From the NCBI GenBank assembly GCA_963693285.1, contig OY848922.1, forward strand, positions 1,414,923-1,478,922: a DNA stretch of 64,000 nucleotides. The letters are read 5' to 3'. Shown one piece after another: positions 1-15,590 of this stretch. Source of the stretch: Xestospongia muta. Its lineage: Eukaryota; Porifera; Demospongiae; Haplosclerida; Petrosiidae. The notes beneath the pieces are model-generated. The model ran no database searches, was not told the origin of the DNA, and saw only the letters and a program-made list of their open reading frames with translations. Within the stretch, counting starts at the first letter, position 1, and every line of letters starts with the position of its first letter. The position numbers and the translations under genes are program-made.

Positions 1-692
1 CACATTTAGAAGACCTTGTTAATGAGATAAATTAAAAAATCAATTAATTTGGTCACTCGTGTGAGAGGTGTGATGTTTTTCCCGCCAAATTTGAATGTCA
101 CGAGTTTGTGCTGTGTGTTTGTCAAAATGAAGTATGACAAAGATGTCTTGAAAATATAAAAGGTCTACATTTGCAAACTTATATTAGTTCACACACCCCC
201 GTGGGTCTTCGTCGCTACGACTCGTCTCTTCGTTGGATTCTTCCTCTTCACGACTCGTCTCTTCGTTGGATCGTCCCTTCGTTCTTCACTTCTCGTTCTT
301 CGCTGGATCATCTTTTCATTTTTCTTTTCTGTAATTTTTTTTATTTAATCATTATTTCTTTTAATTTTTGTCAGTTCACTAATTGATTTTTCTCTTCGTT
401 TCTACAGGACTCAATTTGGAAGCTCTTACTGTTGGAAGTTCTTACTATGGGTTATCTGATGTTCTCTGGTGTTTTGAGACTGTTCTCTGATGTTGTGACT
501 GTTCTCTGATGTTGTGACTGTTCTCCATTATCTGATGTTCTCTGGATGAAAAAGATGAGTCGCTCTCCTGCCTGGTCTCTTCTGTCTTCTTCCTTCAAGC
601 CTTCTTTCCTCTTCTTTTTATTTTTTTTATATTTTTTTTGGGCTATCCAGCCCATACACTATACACACACTCATACAAATCCTATTAATTAT

Positions 693-766
693 CTCTCCCC
701 TGCCGCCTGGCGGCCTAAAAAAAAATTTTTTTTTAATATCCAAGGCCGCCAGGTGGCGGGGGAGAG
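693..766. repeat. GC-rich inverted repeat around an A/T core
   Basis: Left arm 693-716 and right arm 743-766 are reverse complements over 24 bases with two mismatches. The spacer is a run of A followed by a run of T, itself close to palindromic. The arms are much more GC-rich than the surroundings, so this could fold into a strong hairpin or mark a fold-back element. No flanking duplication was identified. Confidence 0.75.
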
Positions 767-1052
767 CTCTGATCTTCTAGGGTGCGTGTGTGTGTGCTGT
801 GTGTGTGTGTGTTGGTGGTCCTTTTTCACTTCCTCTGTCTCTCTTCACTCTCTATCTACTCATTGTCACCATCAGTTCATAACTACTCTCTTTTTCTTTC
901 CCTGCAGGAGCAGCACTGGTGAAGAAGGTGAGCTGTCTCTCCATCCATCCATCCACTTCTCATCCATTCTTTAGTAATCCAGTTGTTACTCACTCTTTCT
1001 CCCTCTATGTTCTCAACTTGTGGACTGACTGGACTCTTGGGAACTCTCTATC

Positions 1053-1199
1053 TTCTCTTTCTTACAATTGTTGGATTGGAGACCCTTCACTGGACTTCTT
1101 GAGGACTATTCAACTACAGAGACTGCTCTTTCTTACAATTGCTGGATTGGAGACCTTCACTGGACTTCTTGAGGACTTTTCAACTACAGAGACTGTCTT
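1053..1199. repeat. Two-copy tandem repeat, about 72 bp
   Basis: Two adjacent near-identical units (about 1053-1124 and 1125-1197), each containing TGGATTGGAGACC and CTTGAGGAC, differ at only a few positions. The pair is not inside a recognised gene. Confidence 0.75.
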
Positions 1200-1440
1200 A
1201 CTTTAAATTATTTTTTTTAGTTTTCATTTATTTCTTTATTACAGTTTTTCTTTACAATTTTTTTGTTTTGTTATTATATTTGTTAATTGTCTTTTTAAAA
1301 AAAAGTTTTTTACTTAAATTTGTCAAAAGTCAATCTTAACTTTAGTTTCAAAGATAAAATTAAGTTAATAATTATTATTATAACTTAACTTTTTTTCATA
1401 AAAATTGAATTAGTTTAGAACTCAATTTCTTTGAAACTTT

Positions 1441-1660
1441 AATACTTCTTTTTAGTTTTACAAGAAAAACAATTCTTTAGTTTGTATCATATTATATTAA
1501 TGTTCTTTTTTTAAAAAAGCTATATCGTTAATCTTAATAATCATTTTTTACAAAAATTAATTTAAAAATCTGTTAAAGTGTTTTGCTTGTTAGACGTGTG
1601 CTGATGATTGATATTTTCCCGCCATAATGGTGGTCACGCGTTTGGTGTTCCTCGCTAGAC
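1441..1660. repeat. Dispersed direct repeat, copy 1
   Basis: About 210 bp running from a TTTTTAGTTTTACAAG start to a TTTTCCCGCC...GGTCACGCG end. It recurs in the same orientation at about 2578-2790 with scattered substitutions and small indels. The two copies flank the SMNDC1-like exons. Confidence 0.65.
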
Positions 1661-2059
1661 GCGTGCTCTGATGATCATGATTTTCCGGCCTTGTCAATGT
1701 GTACTCATTACTAATGGATTCTCTTAAGACCTACTTTGACTGGACTCTCGAGATCTTCACACCTTTTGAGACAGTTTAATTTCTGTTTCAATGTTTATTT
1801 CAAATTAATTTATTTAATTTCTAATTTATGTCATGTTATTTTTTTTATGTATTATAAAATTTGTTTATTTCTAAAATCATTTTGTGACTTGAAAACTGCT
1901 TTAATTTGTGAAATGTCATCTTTTTATTACTGAATTTCTATTTTTTCAACCTAACAGCTGTTGGAAAGTATACGGAGTTACATACTCTCTTTGGATTTTA
2001 TTTCTATACAAAATTTTAGAATGTTTTTGTATATCTCCGTATACTCTAATTACTTGAGA

Positions 2060-2960
2060 ATGGCCAAGGAGGATGAAGAAGAAACACTTAAGGCTCAACT
2101 GATGACTTACAAAGACCAGATAAGTATATTATTCTTGACAACATGATGATCTATTAACTTACAAATTGCCATATCGATATGATGTCAGTATTCCTTGTTA
2201 CTGATACAGTACATTTTATAGTTGTCTTCACTATCAGAGTTTATTAATAATAATACCGAAGTTGATCCAGAGATGATTGTGCTTCAGAAAAATCTTCAAC
2301 AATTGATATCTCTAACAGAAGGTATTCTTAAATGGGAGCATTTATTTTGTCTTTGTATTGTTATAGAATTAGTACGTTATTGTGAAGGCCATGTGTATTA
2401 GATGTGTTTTAAATTCTAGCTACCATGTAAGACTAAATTGATATCAAAATAATAAACAACTACAATCAGTTTACTTACTGTTGCTGTTGTATATCATAAT
2501 TATATATACTGAATTCTTATGAAATGTTTAACTATAGTATTATGTATTTACTATGCCTACATCAATCATTTCTTTATTCTTTTAGTTTTACAAAAGAAAA
2601 CAATTCTTTAGTTTGTATCATATTATCATTAATGTCCTTTTTTTAGCAAAATTCTATATCATTTAATTAATAATATTTTTTAATAATTAATTAAAATCTA
2701 TTAAAGTGTTTTGCTATTCTTGTTACATGAGCACTGATGATATTTTCCCACTATAACAGTGGTCACGTGTTTGCTGTTAAAGTTCACTGTTCCAACCACA
2801 CACAAATTTTAGTGTTATGCCATAAGGTTCTATTTATATTTAGGTAAAGTTGCATATGTACCACAACAGTTACCATGCTGTCATGACAACTATACAGTGA
2901 GCAGTCCCTACTGATTGGAATCAGATGCAAATATACTGCTAACTTCAATTGATTTTACGT
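2060..2960 (+). pseudogene. SMNDC1/SPF30-like gene head, probably decayed
   Basis: Exon 1 (2060-2119) reads MAKEDEEETLKAQLMTYKDQ. Exon 2 (about 2225-2322) reads on with LSSLSEFINN and MIVLQKNLQQLISLTEG. Together these resemble the N-terminal coiled region of the spliceosomal Tudor protein SMNDC1 (SPF30). Three things suggest a broken copy. The phase-0 donor after exon 1 reads ATAAGT instead of GTAAGT. A phase-compatible third block from about 2845 reaches a stop within about 25 codons. No intact Tudor domain follows before the next gene. A non-canonical AT-AG intron or a sequencing error at the donor would rescue exon 1, so this is a likely rather than certain pseudogene. Confidence 0.45.
2578..2790. 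repeat. Dispersed direct repeat, copy 2
   Basis: Second copy of the repeat at 1441-1660, with the same order of sub-motifs and a GGTCACGTG-like end. It lies within what would be the downstream part of the SMNDC1-like locus, consistent with disruption of that gene. Confidence 0.65.
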
Positions 2961-3027
2961 GTATCAAAATAAAATTAACAAATATTATAACTAAAATCAT
3001 TAATAATATAACTACAACAACACTTAG

Positions 3028-6000
3028 CTAGTCTTGATGAGGTCTTGTTATATCTGATGAGCTATCATTCACTGCTTCCTTTTTCGTCTTCTCATGTTTT
3101 TTATCAGGCAAAACAAACACGACAAACAATAATGGTATAATAGGTAGATAATAAAAGTAACTGAAATAGAAAAGATGAGAGAAGCTATTGCTAAATTGGA
3201 TGTTCCAAATGACTCAGAGTCTCAGATATAAAATAGTGAAACCTCTGACACTTTAGTCTTGTTCAAGTAATACTTTAATGCATTATATAGCCATTTATTT
3301 AGAATACTAACTAACCAACAGTTTCCAAGATTACCAAGTATAAAAAACTAACCTCCATATTAGTACAATGTCATCCCATAACAACAGAACAAATGACAGA
3401 TGAGCTAGTGTTCTAAGTAAAACGGTTGTCAACATAGTGACAATATCATATGATAACTTGAGTAGAGGTGGACTTTGAAAGTAATGCCAAATCCACCTAC
3501 GTATCTGAGAGAGAGAGAGAAAGAAAGATAAAAATAATTTTGTTGTTATAAAATACCTTTCGACCAGCTATCGTAAGCAGTGCTATATAAACAAACGCCA
3601 CATAGTATCCAGGATAAAATCCATGCCAAATAGCAGACACTATAAAAGTCAATAGAACAGGATTCCAGCGAGTGCGTTCGTACACAACTCTGTGAATGTA
3701 ATAACAGCTGTATATATTGTAAGTGCATGAAAATAGCTATAGGAATGGCACCATTAGTCATATAAATTAAGAGATAACAATTGTATTATTACATAAATAA
3801 TTGCATTTATTGATGTTTAACTATTTCTTGATTTAGATTGTATACTGATAAGCAAGAATGACTAATGACTAATAGAAGAATACAGATATTGAATGGAAGT
3901 CATGGATCAAAGGTTCTAGATGCCATCTTTGAGGTCAGTGAGTGGAGAACAAGTTTCCAGGGTTTATCTATGGACAACACACAACGATTTGAATTTTGAC
4001 CTACAGTATCTCAAAATGCTTTATAACATATGTTATTAGCAACTATAATGTAAGTACAGCTGTTGGAAAACTTTACAAATAGATCTTGCCAACAGTTTTC
4101 TATAACTTGGCACCCTCAAAGACAGCATCACTGTACTGAATACCCATGGAATTTAATACACATAGGCATTACCTTTCTTCCATTACAATCTTTCATTATA
4201 AGAAAATGTACATATAATGTAGACAGTATTAGTTGGTTGGGAGATATTAGTCTTTTACAATTTAAAAGATAACCAACGCTGTATAAGTTTATTTATCTAA
4301 CCGTGCACTAACCTTTTGAGCCAATTTGATGTAGTAATATTCAAAGCAGCAACTTGCTCACGTGGGTTTTTTCCCAGTTCAAATTTGACGACATCCAGAT
4401 TTTTTATCAAATCCCATTTAGCATTACCTCTCTGATCATATCCATTGAACCCTAGACCTCCAGCATTACAAATACTCTCAACTAAATGGAAGAGAAAAAG
4501 AAATAGTTGCAATGATTTTTTGTATAGCTGTTCCTGGTTTAACTAGCTATGATGCTTACTGCAGGAGATGATTACATTCCATGCGAATTATGACTCTAAC
4601 AATTAACTGATAAATAACTGGCCTACCTATTAGATGAGAAAAGAAATATTTGGATCGATCAATAAAACAGAATATTTGGATGTTGAGAAAACGAGTTGGA
4701 AAAAAAGGAACCGAAGGATCTGGTAAAAAAATGATGACAAATTGACTTGTTAGTTTAGTTAAAAATAACATTCTTTATGTCATATATGATATTTTAGGAC
4801 TATGACAGGTGTTCCAGAGGGGTTAAATAAACTATAAGCTTGAAACTACAACAAGTGGAGCAATATTGAGATAAACTTCAGATTTTCCTTTATGAGAAAT
4901 TTCACTGTATTCATCATGCAGTTAGTTCTATGTTATATTGGATTAAAGAATTTGAGCACATAGTCTGTGTCACCTCATAACACAAATATATCTATAAAGT
5001 TGTTAAGTTACCTAATATCAAGTTGTGATCAATCCAGTTTAAATTACGAACATAGATCACAAGGAATATAAGTGCACATGCTAGTTTCTTTAACAATGGA
5101 ATCAAAGGACTTGGGTCAGCTAATGTCTAGCGAAAATATAAGGAAAGAGAATCTTTAAACAGAAGTTGTCAATGGGAAAGTTCATAATTAATTGAGAAAA
5201 CAAATAAATGTATTGTAAATGTTATAACAACAGAATACTTTATGATTTGCCTTGCTATAGCTAATGTGACCCTTTCTATAGAACTATTGACAAACTTGAC
5301 AATTAAAGATAATAGGGTCTATAATTTGGATAACAATAGTTTCCTTAATCACTTTGGTTAATACTGACCTTTGTTTTAGCAGATGTCATGTTTCTTCCAG
5401 TAATAAAATCGTCATATTCCTTATAAGTAGAAGTGGGACCAGCCAGAAAAGTAAAGAAACAAAAGTTATAACTGAAATACTCCAGTAATGATGGTACAAC
5501 ACTATAATAAGATAATATAACATGATGACCATATAAGGAGATATCTACCTTATTTTTTGTCTTCTCTGATCCTCATTTAATTCATTATCCTCTCTAGCTA
5601 CTCCTACAAGAATAATATATTATATTGTGTCAGATTGTGTGTGTGTGCTAAAACTTACCATCATGATATTCAAAAGCAACATATGTCACTTTTTGAACCA
5701 TTAACATAAGAGGTCTATAACAAAAGTAACAATAATTAGTTAGTAATGTCTTAAAATTAAATATAACTCAAATGTAAATAGACTATATAGAATACCTACA
5801 TTTAGTCAACAATGGATAAACCAAGCATCAATTCAGTAATAATATAAGACAATTGTTGAAAAGTCTTATGCAAAGAAGTAATGATACATATGAAATTTCA
5901 GACAGGGTAATCAGTACTAAAAACCATTAAACAAAACCAAGTAATATATATAATGGACCAACAAATAAAATAACATTTAAGGAGCCCATAGCAACAGTCA

Positions 6001-6757
6001 ATAATTACATTAGCTTAAACACATAATCAATTCTTAATTACTAAGTGTGACAGGATTCATATTATAAAAAATCTTTATTAGCTGATACTTACCCTGTGAA
6101 GTCCAAATGGAATCCACCATAGTCAGTAATCATACGATATGTATGACCTATGCTTATCACTACAAGTGCATATATCATAGAACATCTATAATTATTATAA
6201 CAGAGAAATGTCAATATATGTATAACTTATGGACAGCCCTGGCTAACTTTTCAACGATACGATGTGGTAGCATTAACAGTAGAAGATAACCAATTCCAAC
6301 AAATGCCACCAGGTAGAACAGCTGCCTGTAAAAAATAGAGCTATTACTACAACTAGTTGTTAATTGTATTATACGTAGCCATTAACAAAGACAAAAAATG
6401 TAATTGTGTCTTTTCTATAACACCAGTTTATCATTAAAAATTTAGCACTTGTGATATTCTTAGTGCAAGGATTTAGTACATATTAAAATAGCAAGGTCCT
6501 TACCATCTAAAGCAGAGCCATCCAAAGTAGAGACCAAAAACAGTTGAATAGATATGACGTATTGAGCTGCTAGTGCTGCTGTAGTGTAGACCAAGACGAA
6601 ATAAGAATGCCAAAGGATAGGAGGCAAAGAATAGAACGACGTATCGAACCTGTCAGAAAAAAATTGAAAATATTCTGAGCTATATTAAACTAATTACACT
6701 CACTTTATCTATTGGCAAACTCAGTTCCTTGGACACTGTGTGGAATACGGTATCCAT
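3028..6757 (-). CDS. MBOAT1/2-type lysophospholipid acyltransferase (left paralogue)
   Basis: Thirteen exons on the minus strand: 6757-6704, 6649-6504, 6325-6248, 6185-6093, 5714-5659, 5603-5549, 5501-5369, 5126-5012, 4719-4627, 4481-4313, 3689-3557, 3504-3353 and 3160-3028, giving 469 aa. The family moves acyl groups from acyl-CoA onto lysophospholipids in the ER membrane (Lands cycle). Visible signatures are a multi-pass hydrophobic layout, the PSLLEYFSYNFCFF / LAGP block, the GLGFNGYDQRGNAKWDL block, and the presumed catalytic His353 in SAIWHGFYPGYY with upstream Asn322. The residue before that Asn is Leu here (ALNITT), whereas the right paralogue has the more usual Trp (AWNITT). The C-terminal tail is Lys-rich. 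Exon lengths match the right paralogue exactly except exons 9 and 13. The exact substrate cannot be assigned. Confidence 0.93.
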
Positions 6758-6885
6758 CTGTTTAACTGTTAGGTATTGTTATGTGGGCTGGTCTAATGGG
6801 CCTTGGCCGAATATTTAACCGCTTCAATAACACACCTTACTTAACAGTTTTCACAGTGCAGTGCAGTGTGATTATCAACCCTATA
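6758..6885. promoter_or_regulatory. Shared 128-bp divergent promoter region of the two MBOAT genes
   Basis: The two MBOAT start codons (minus at 6757, plus at 6886) face away from each other across 128 bp, so both promoters and 5' UTRs must share this DNA. It includes two CAGTG repeats near 6857-6868. No clear TATA box was found. An in-frame upstream ATG at 6781 could extend the right gene by 35 codons, but the extension has no match in the left paralogue, so 6886 is preferred. Confidence 0.7.
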
Positions 6886-11050
<4,165 letters not shown>

Positions 11051-12003
11051 GTATAATTTATTTGTTTTGTTATTTTCAGCTAATTTGAAAATACTACCAT
11101 ATCATAATATTAGGATAGCACTTTTGTATTACCAAATTAAATCCAACCATGTTTGTTTTTCTCATTTTTAAGTGTTAATATTAAAATTATTACAAAATGC
11201 TTGACTAAATTTGAGAAATTGGTAGCTATTTCATCAAAGGCATCAGAATCATTGGAACAACTGAGGTTAACCATATAACTATGGTTTTTTAAGTGTTAAT
11301 ATTTAAATTTTTACAAAATGCTTGGCTAAATTTGAGAAATTGGCAAGTATTTCTCTTAGTCATCAAAGAACAACTGAGGTCAACCATATAACTATGGGTT
11401 GTTTAGATGGTTCTGAGAGTTGGATTTATTGTAAACAGGCTCATAATTGAGCAGGCTTCCTGTGTCAATTCAATGAACTGTCTTCAACATATTTTAATTG
11501 TTGATTATGTACATATAATTATTGTATATAAGTTCTTTACAAATACAGTCATTTTTGATAGTGAGATACCTCTGTGTTATACTTAATGATATCGACAGCT
11601 GGTAGCTGGCATCACATGTTCACCACATGTGCAAAGTGACTACCTTATAAGGAATTAAGGCTGGCATATACATCAGCTGATGTAAAGCGGTACTTTTGAG
11701 CCAACACTATATGAACTTATTACATCTAGGGTCCACAATTGAAAGTTATGCAACCCATCATAAGAATACTACAGTCAGATCTTTGTCATATGCTTAGTAC
11801 ATGCCGTTACAATAATTTTGCACTTCTGGCTACTTGTAAACAGGTGCAGACAATATATTGATGATGTAACATTGTATAATAATTTTAATACAAGTCAGCA
11901 CAATTACACAAGATTCTGTAACAAAAAGCAATTATAAAGGTCTTTCTTCTACTGGAGCAGTACACTGAAGTACCAACAACACATCAATTACCTCATCTTC
12001 GAG
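11051..12003. other. Intergenic region upstream of membrane-protein copy 1
   Basis: It contains the 3' flank of the right MBOAT gene. From about 11124 onward it holds the upstream half of a 1.9-kb duplicated unit. Within it, a roughly 115-bp segment (about 11170-11285, with AAATGCTTGACTAAATTTGAG and AACCATATAACTATGG) is followed by a diverged second copy (about 11290-11400). No exon was recognised. Confidence 0.7.
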
Positions 12004-13015
12004 ATGGCAAGTAGAGATTCCAATGGTCCTCTAGTCAAAGAAAACGGATTACCAGCAAAGATAAAGAAAATATCAGTGTTTGAAATTATAAGCCTGTCTC
12101 TCACTACAGTTATTTTGTTGGCAACATTTGTTGTCAATGGTTTAGCAGCCTCTAATGATGCCACCAAGTTTGGTTTTAAAAATGGTACTGGACGTATCTC
12201 TGATGAGTTTTATACAGAGATAACTCCTGCTGGTTGGACATTTGCCATTTGGGGTATTATCTATGCTTGGCAGACCGTTTGGATACTATATGGCTGGTCT
12301 TTTGTCTTTCGACCCTCCTTCAAAAAAACTATCACTCCAATAGTGTATCTTCTCTATGGATTTACAAACATCTCTAACATCATTTGGATTTATCTCTGGG
12401 GTAATGAATATCCCCAGGTTGCGTTTCCTTTTCTTTTTCTGATAGCTGTGTCACTTTGGGCTGCAGTGGGTGTTGAAGTTGTTTATCTGTACAAGCAACT
12501 ACCATTGAGTGATCACACAAAATGGTTCAAACTAAATTTCTATATCACTCAAATTGTGGTAGTGAATGGATTAGCTATATATGCTACATGGGTGACCATA
12601 GCTACATTGATCAACTTCTCAATAGTTCTCCAGTATTACGCTGACTTAGATGGCACCGATGTAGGTACAGCAGCTCTGAGTATACTTACATTTTTACTCT
12701 CATTGTACTTTATTTTGGAGAATACGATTCTTGATCGATTCCTTCGATTAGTTTTTATCGTATATCTTGTTGTGATATGGGCACTATCTGGTGTGCTTTC
12801 TGCACATTATGGAGATGATGAGAACAGACGTAATAGTATCTTTACACTTGTGTTACTTATCCGATGATGAGAACAGACGTAATAGTATCTTTACACTTGT
12901 GTTACTTATCCTCACTATTATATTGTTTATAATAAGATTCATACTGTGGGTAATGTTTGCTTTCTTTAGGCCTTGGATTACTTCTCGGCACTACACTTCA
13001 AAACCAGTGGTTTGA
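12004..13015 (+). pseudogene. Frameshifted copy 1 of the multi-pass membrane-protein family
   Basis: Single exon, nearly identical to the intact 320-aa copy at 13912 until codon 286. There an exact 49-bp tandem duplication (12814-12862 repeated at 12863-12911) shifts the frame, and translation stops at 12867 after 287 aa. The rest of the original frame remains open to 13015, so removing one repeat unit would restore full length. The shortened product would lose the last membrane segment(s). The copy is otherwise undamaged, so the break is young and a truncated protein could still be made. For family features see the entry at 13912. Confidence 0.85.
12814..12911 (+). repeat. Exact 49-bp tandem duplication inside the coding region
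   Basis: Two perfect 49-bp units start with GATGATGAGAACAGACG. Neither related gene (13912 and 15591) has the second unit. The copy at 15591 instead has one extra GAT codon at the same spot, so this GAT-repeat site appears prone to slippage. Confidence 0.95.
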
Positions 13016-13911
13016 AGTTGAAATAACTATTATATATATATTTGTTATAATTAGTATTTTGTATTACCAAATTAAATCCAACCACGTTTGTTTTTCTCAT
13101 TTTTAAGTGTTAATATTTAAAATTATTACAAAATGCTTGGCTAAATTTGAGAAATTGGTAGCTATTTCATCAAAGGCATCAGAATCATTGGAACAACTGA
13201 GGTTAACCATATAACTATGGTTTTTTAAGTGTTAAAAATAAAAATTTTTACAAAATGCTTGGCTAAATTTGAGAAATTGGCAAGTATTTCTCTTAGTCAT
13301 CAAAGAACAACTGAGGTCAACCATATAACTATGGGTTGTTTAGATGGTTCTGAGAGTTTGATTTATTGTAAACAGCCTCATAATTGAGCAGGCTTCCTGT
13401 GTCAATTCAATGAACTGTCTTCAACAAATTTTAATTGTTGATTATGTACATAGTGTATATGAGTTCTTTACAAATAGTCATTTTTGATAGTGAGATACCT
13501 CTGTGTTATACTTAATGATATCGACAGCTGGTAGCTGGTATCACGTGTTCACCACATGTGCAAAGTGACTACCTTAGGCTGGCATATACATCAGCTGATG
13601 TAAAGCTGTACTTTTGAGCCAAAACTTATTACATCTAGGGTCCACAATTGAAAGTTATGCAACTCATCATAAGAATACTACAGTCAGATCTTTGTCATAT
13701 GCTTAGTACATGCTGTTACAATACTTTGCACTTCTGACTACTTGTAAACAGGTGCAGACTATATATTGATGATGTAACATTGTATAATAATTTTTATACA
13801 AGTCAGCACAATTACACAAGATTCTGTAACAAAAGGCAATTATAAAGGTCTCTCTTCTACTGGAGCAGTACACTGAAGTACCAACAACACAACAATTACC
13901 TCATCTTCAAG
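13016..13911. other. Intergenic spacer, second copy of the duplicated upstream region
   Basis: Almost entirely the segment-B copy of 11124-12003, with a few small deletions relative to it. It includes a conserved stretch just before the ATG (CAGTACACTGAAGTACC) that probably covers the core promoter and 5' UTR of copies 1 and 2. No other feature was recognised. Confidence 0.7.
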
Positions 13912-14874
13912 ATGGCAAGTAAAGATTCCAATGGTCCTCTAGTCAAAGAAAACGGATTACCAGCAAAGATAAAGAAAATATCAGTGTTTGAAATTATAAG
14001 CCTGTCTCTCACTACAGTTATTTTGTTGGCAACATTTGTTGTCAATGGTTTAGCAGGCTCTAATGATGCCACCAAGTTTGGTTTTAAAAATGGTACTGGA
14101 AATATTTCTGATGAGTTTTATACAGAGATAACTCCTGCTGGTTGGACATTTGCCATCTGGGGTATCATCTATGCTTGGCAGACCGTTTGGATACTATATG
14201 GCTGGTCTTTTGTCTTTCGACCCTCCTTCAAAAAAACTATCACTCCAATAGTGTATCTTCTCTATGGATTTACAAACATCTCTAACATCATTTGGATTTA
14301 TCTCTGGGGTAATGAATATCCCCAGGTTGCGTTTCCTTTTCTTTTTCTGATAGCTGTGTCACTTTGGGCTGCAGTGGGTGTTGAAGTTGTTTATCTGTAC
14401 AAGCAACTACCATTGAGTGATCACACAAAATGGTTCAAACTAAATTTCTATATCACTCAAATTGTGGTAGTGAATGGATTAGCTATATATGCTACATGGG
14501 TGACCATAGCTACATTGATCAACTTCTCAATAGTTCTCCAGTATTACGCTAACTTAGACGGCACTGATGTAGGTACAGCAGCTCTGAGTATACTTACATT
14601 TTTACTCTCATTGTACTTTATTTTGGAGAATACAATTCTTGATCGATTCCTTCGATTAGTTTTTATCGTATATCTTGTTGTGATATGGGCACTATCTGGA
14701 GTGCTTTCTGCACATTATGGAGATGATGAGAACAGACGTAATAGTATCTTTACACTTGTGTTACTTATCCTCACTATTATATTGTTTATAATAAGATTCA
14801 TACTGTGGGTAATGTTTGCTTTCTTTAGGCCTTGGATTACTTCTCGTCACTACGCTTCAAAACCAATGGTCTGA
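13912..14874 (+). CDS. Multi-pass membrane protein of unknown function, copy 2 (intact)
   Basis: Single exon, 320 aa. A short basic N-terminus (about 25 aa, including LPAKIKKIS) is followed by roughly eight or nine hydrophobic segments: about 26-48, 78-100, 112-134, 138-163, 178-212 (long, perhaps two spans), 221-240, 245-268 and 283-310. The stretch ITPAGWTFAIWGIIYAWQ between the first and second segments is reminiscent of tryptophan-rich TspO/MBR-like and related invertebrate proteins, but the link is only suggestive and the length exceeds a classic five-span TspO. NGTGNIS near residue 60 offers two possible N-glycosylation sites in the first large loop. No enzyme motif is visible. No introns interrupt it, unlike its MBOAT and RECQL4 neighbours. 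Confidence 0.85.
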   Translation: MASKDSNGPLVKENGLPAKIKKISVFEIISLSLTTVILLATFVVNGLAGSNDATKFGFKNGTGNISDEFYTEITPAGWTFAIWGIIYAWQTVWILYGWSFVFRPSFKKTITPIVYLLYGFTNISNIIWIYLWGNEYPQVAFPFLFLIAVSLWAAVGVEVVYLYKQLPLSDHTKWFKLNFYITQIVVVNGLAIYATWVTIATLINFSIVLQYYANLDGTDVGTAALSILTFLLSLYFILENTILDRFLRLVFIVYLVVIWALSGVLSAHYGDDENRRNSIFTLVLLILTIILFIIRFILWVMFAFFRPWITSRHYASKPMV

Positions 14875-15017
14875 AGTTGAAATAACTATTATATATTGTG
14901 TGTGTATATATATATTTGTTATAATTAGTTTATTGCCTTTGTTAATCTTTGAAAATATTAGAAAAGTATCATATGATTAGTCATCAAGCAGTAATCATAT
15001 ATATATATATACATGTG

Positions 15018-15069
<52 letters not shown>

Positions 15070-15590
15070 TATATATACATGTATATATCGATAATCTGTG
15101 CTTCAAAGACATTGGTCAGTTGATATTGTTACCATTAAAGGCAAAAGGTTATAGTACGTAGGTTAGGCATACTCAGTTATAAAAGGCAGAGCCACTACTT
15201 TTGTCGTATGGCTTTGTAGATATCATAACATACATGAGGATATACCAGCTGTTACACATGTGTAGAGGTTATATTTGTTGTTAAACCATAGACAGAGGTC
15301 TACAATAAAGGATTGTCTAGAGCGCTGGTAATAGATGCTGTACTTTAATGCGAATTTAATACTATGCCCTAGACCCTAAACCTTAAATATCAGAACCTTA
15401 ATGTATTATTTTGACATTAAAGTATGGCCCCGCTTTACATTATCTATCACTATAATACGCATGTGCAGAGGACATGTTGATGACATAACTCAGTATAATT
15501 TTATTCAAATATTAATATTCATTGTTCATTGTTATATAACAAGCTATAACAAAGGGTTATTGTAATTCTTTGTAGCCCACTAAGTTCAAG
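14875..15590. other. Spacer between copies 2 and 3, with a TA-rich microsatellite
   Basis: It holds the end of the duplicated segment, then an AT/TA microsatellite (about 14996-15088), then AT-rich unique DNA leading to copy 3. The upstream region of copy 3 does not resemble that of copies 1 and 2, so regulation may differ. Confidence 0.7.
14996..15088. repeat. TA/CATGTA microsatellite
   Basis: A run of TATATA broken by ACATGT and ATGTAT variants, largely self-complementary. Confidence 0.9.

Larger units (their letters stand above)
1..2059. other. Repeat-rich, AT-rich stretch without a supportable gene
   Basis: I see no convincing coding exon here. The open frames are low-complexity (S/F/L-rich) readings of CT- and T-rich DNA. 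The stretch holds a GC-rich inverted repeat (693-766), a short TG run (about 784-812), a CCAT run (about 940-955), a two-copy 72-bp tandem repeat (1053-1199) and several diverged copies of a motif containing TTTTCCCGCC followed by GGTCACGCG (near 60-115, 1600-1645 and 1655-1695). It may be the edge of a mobile element, but no transposase or reverse transcriptase reading is visible. Confidence 0.6.
11124..14932. repeat. 1.9-kb tandem segmental duplication (two copies)
   Basis: Segment A (about 11124-13054) and segment B (about 13055-14932) align along their whole length: upstream region, coding sequence and 3' flank. They differ by scattered substitutions and small indels. The two coding starts are 1908 bp apart. 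The third family member at 15591 shares the coding sequence but not the upstream DNA, so it is an older copy. Confidence 0.9.

Noticed and set aside
546..974. 142-codon open frame near the left end
   Set aside because: Phe/Ser/Cys-rich reading through T-rich, TG-rich and inverted-repeat DNA; no family resemblance.
2120..2224. U12-type AT-AC intron in the SMNDC1-like locus
   Set aside because: The donor ATAAGT lacks the U12 consensus ATATCC and the intron ends in AG, so a mutated GTAAGT is the simpler reading.
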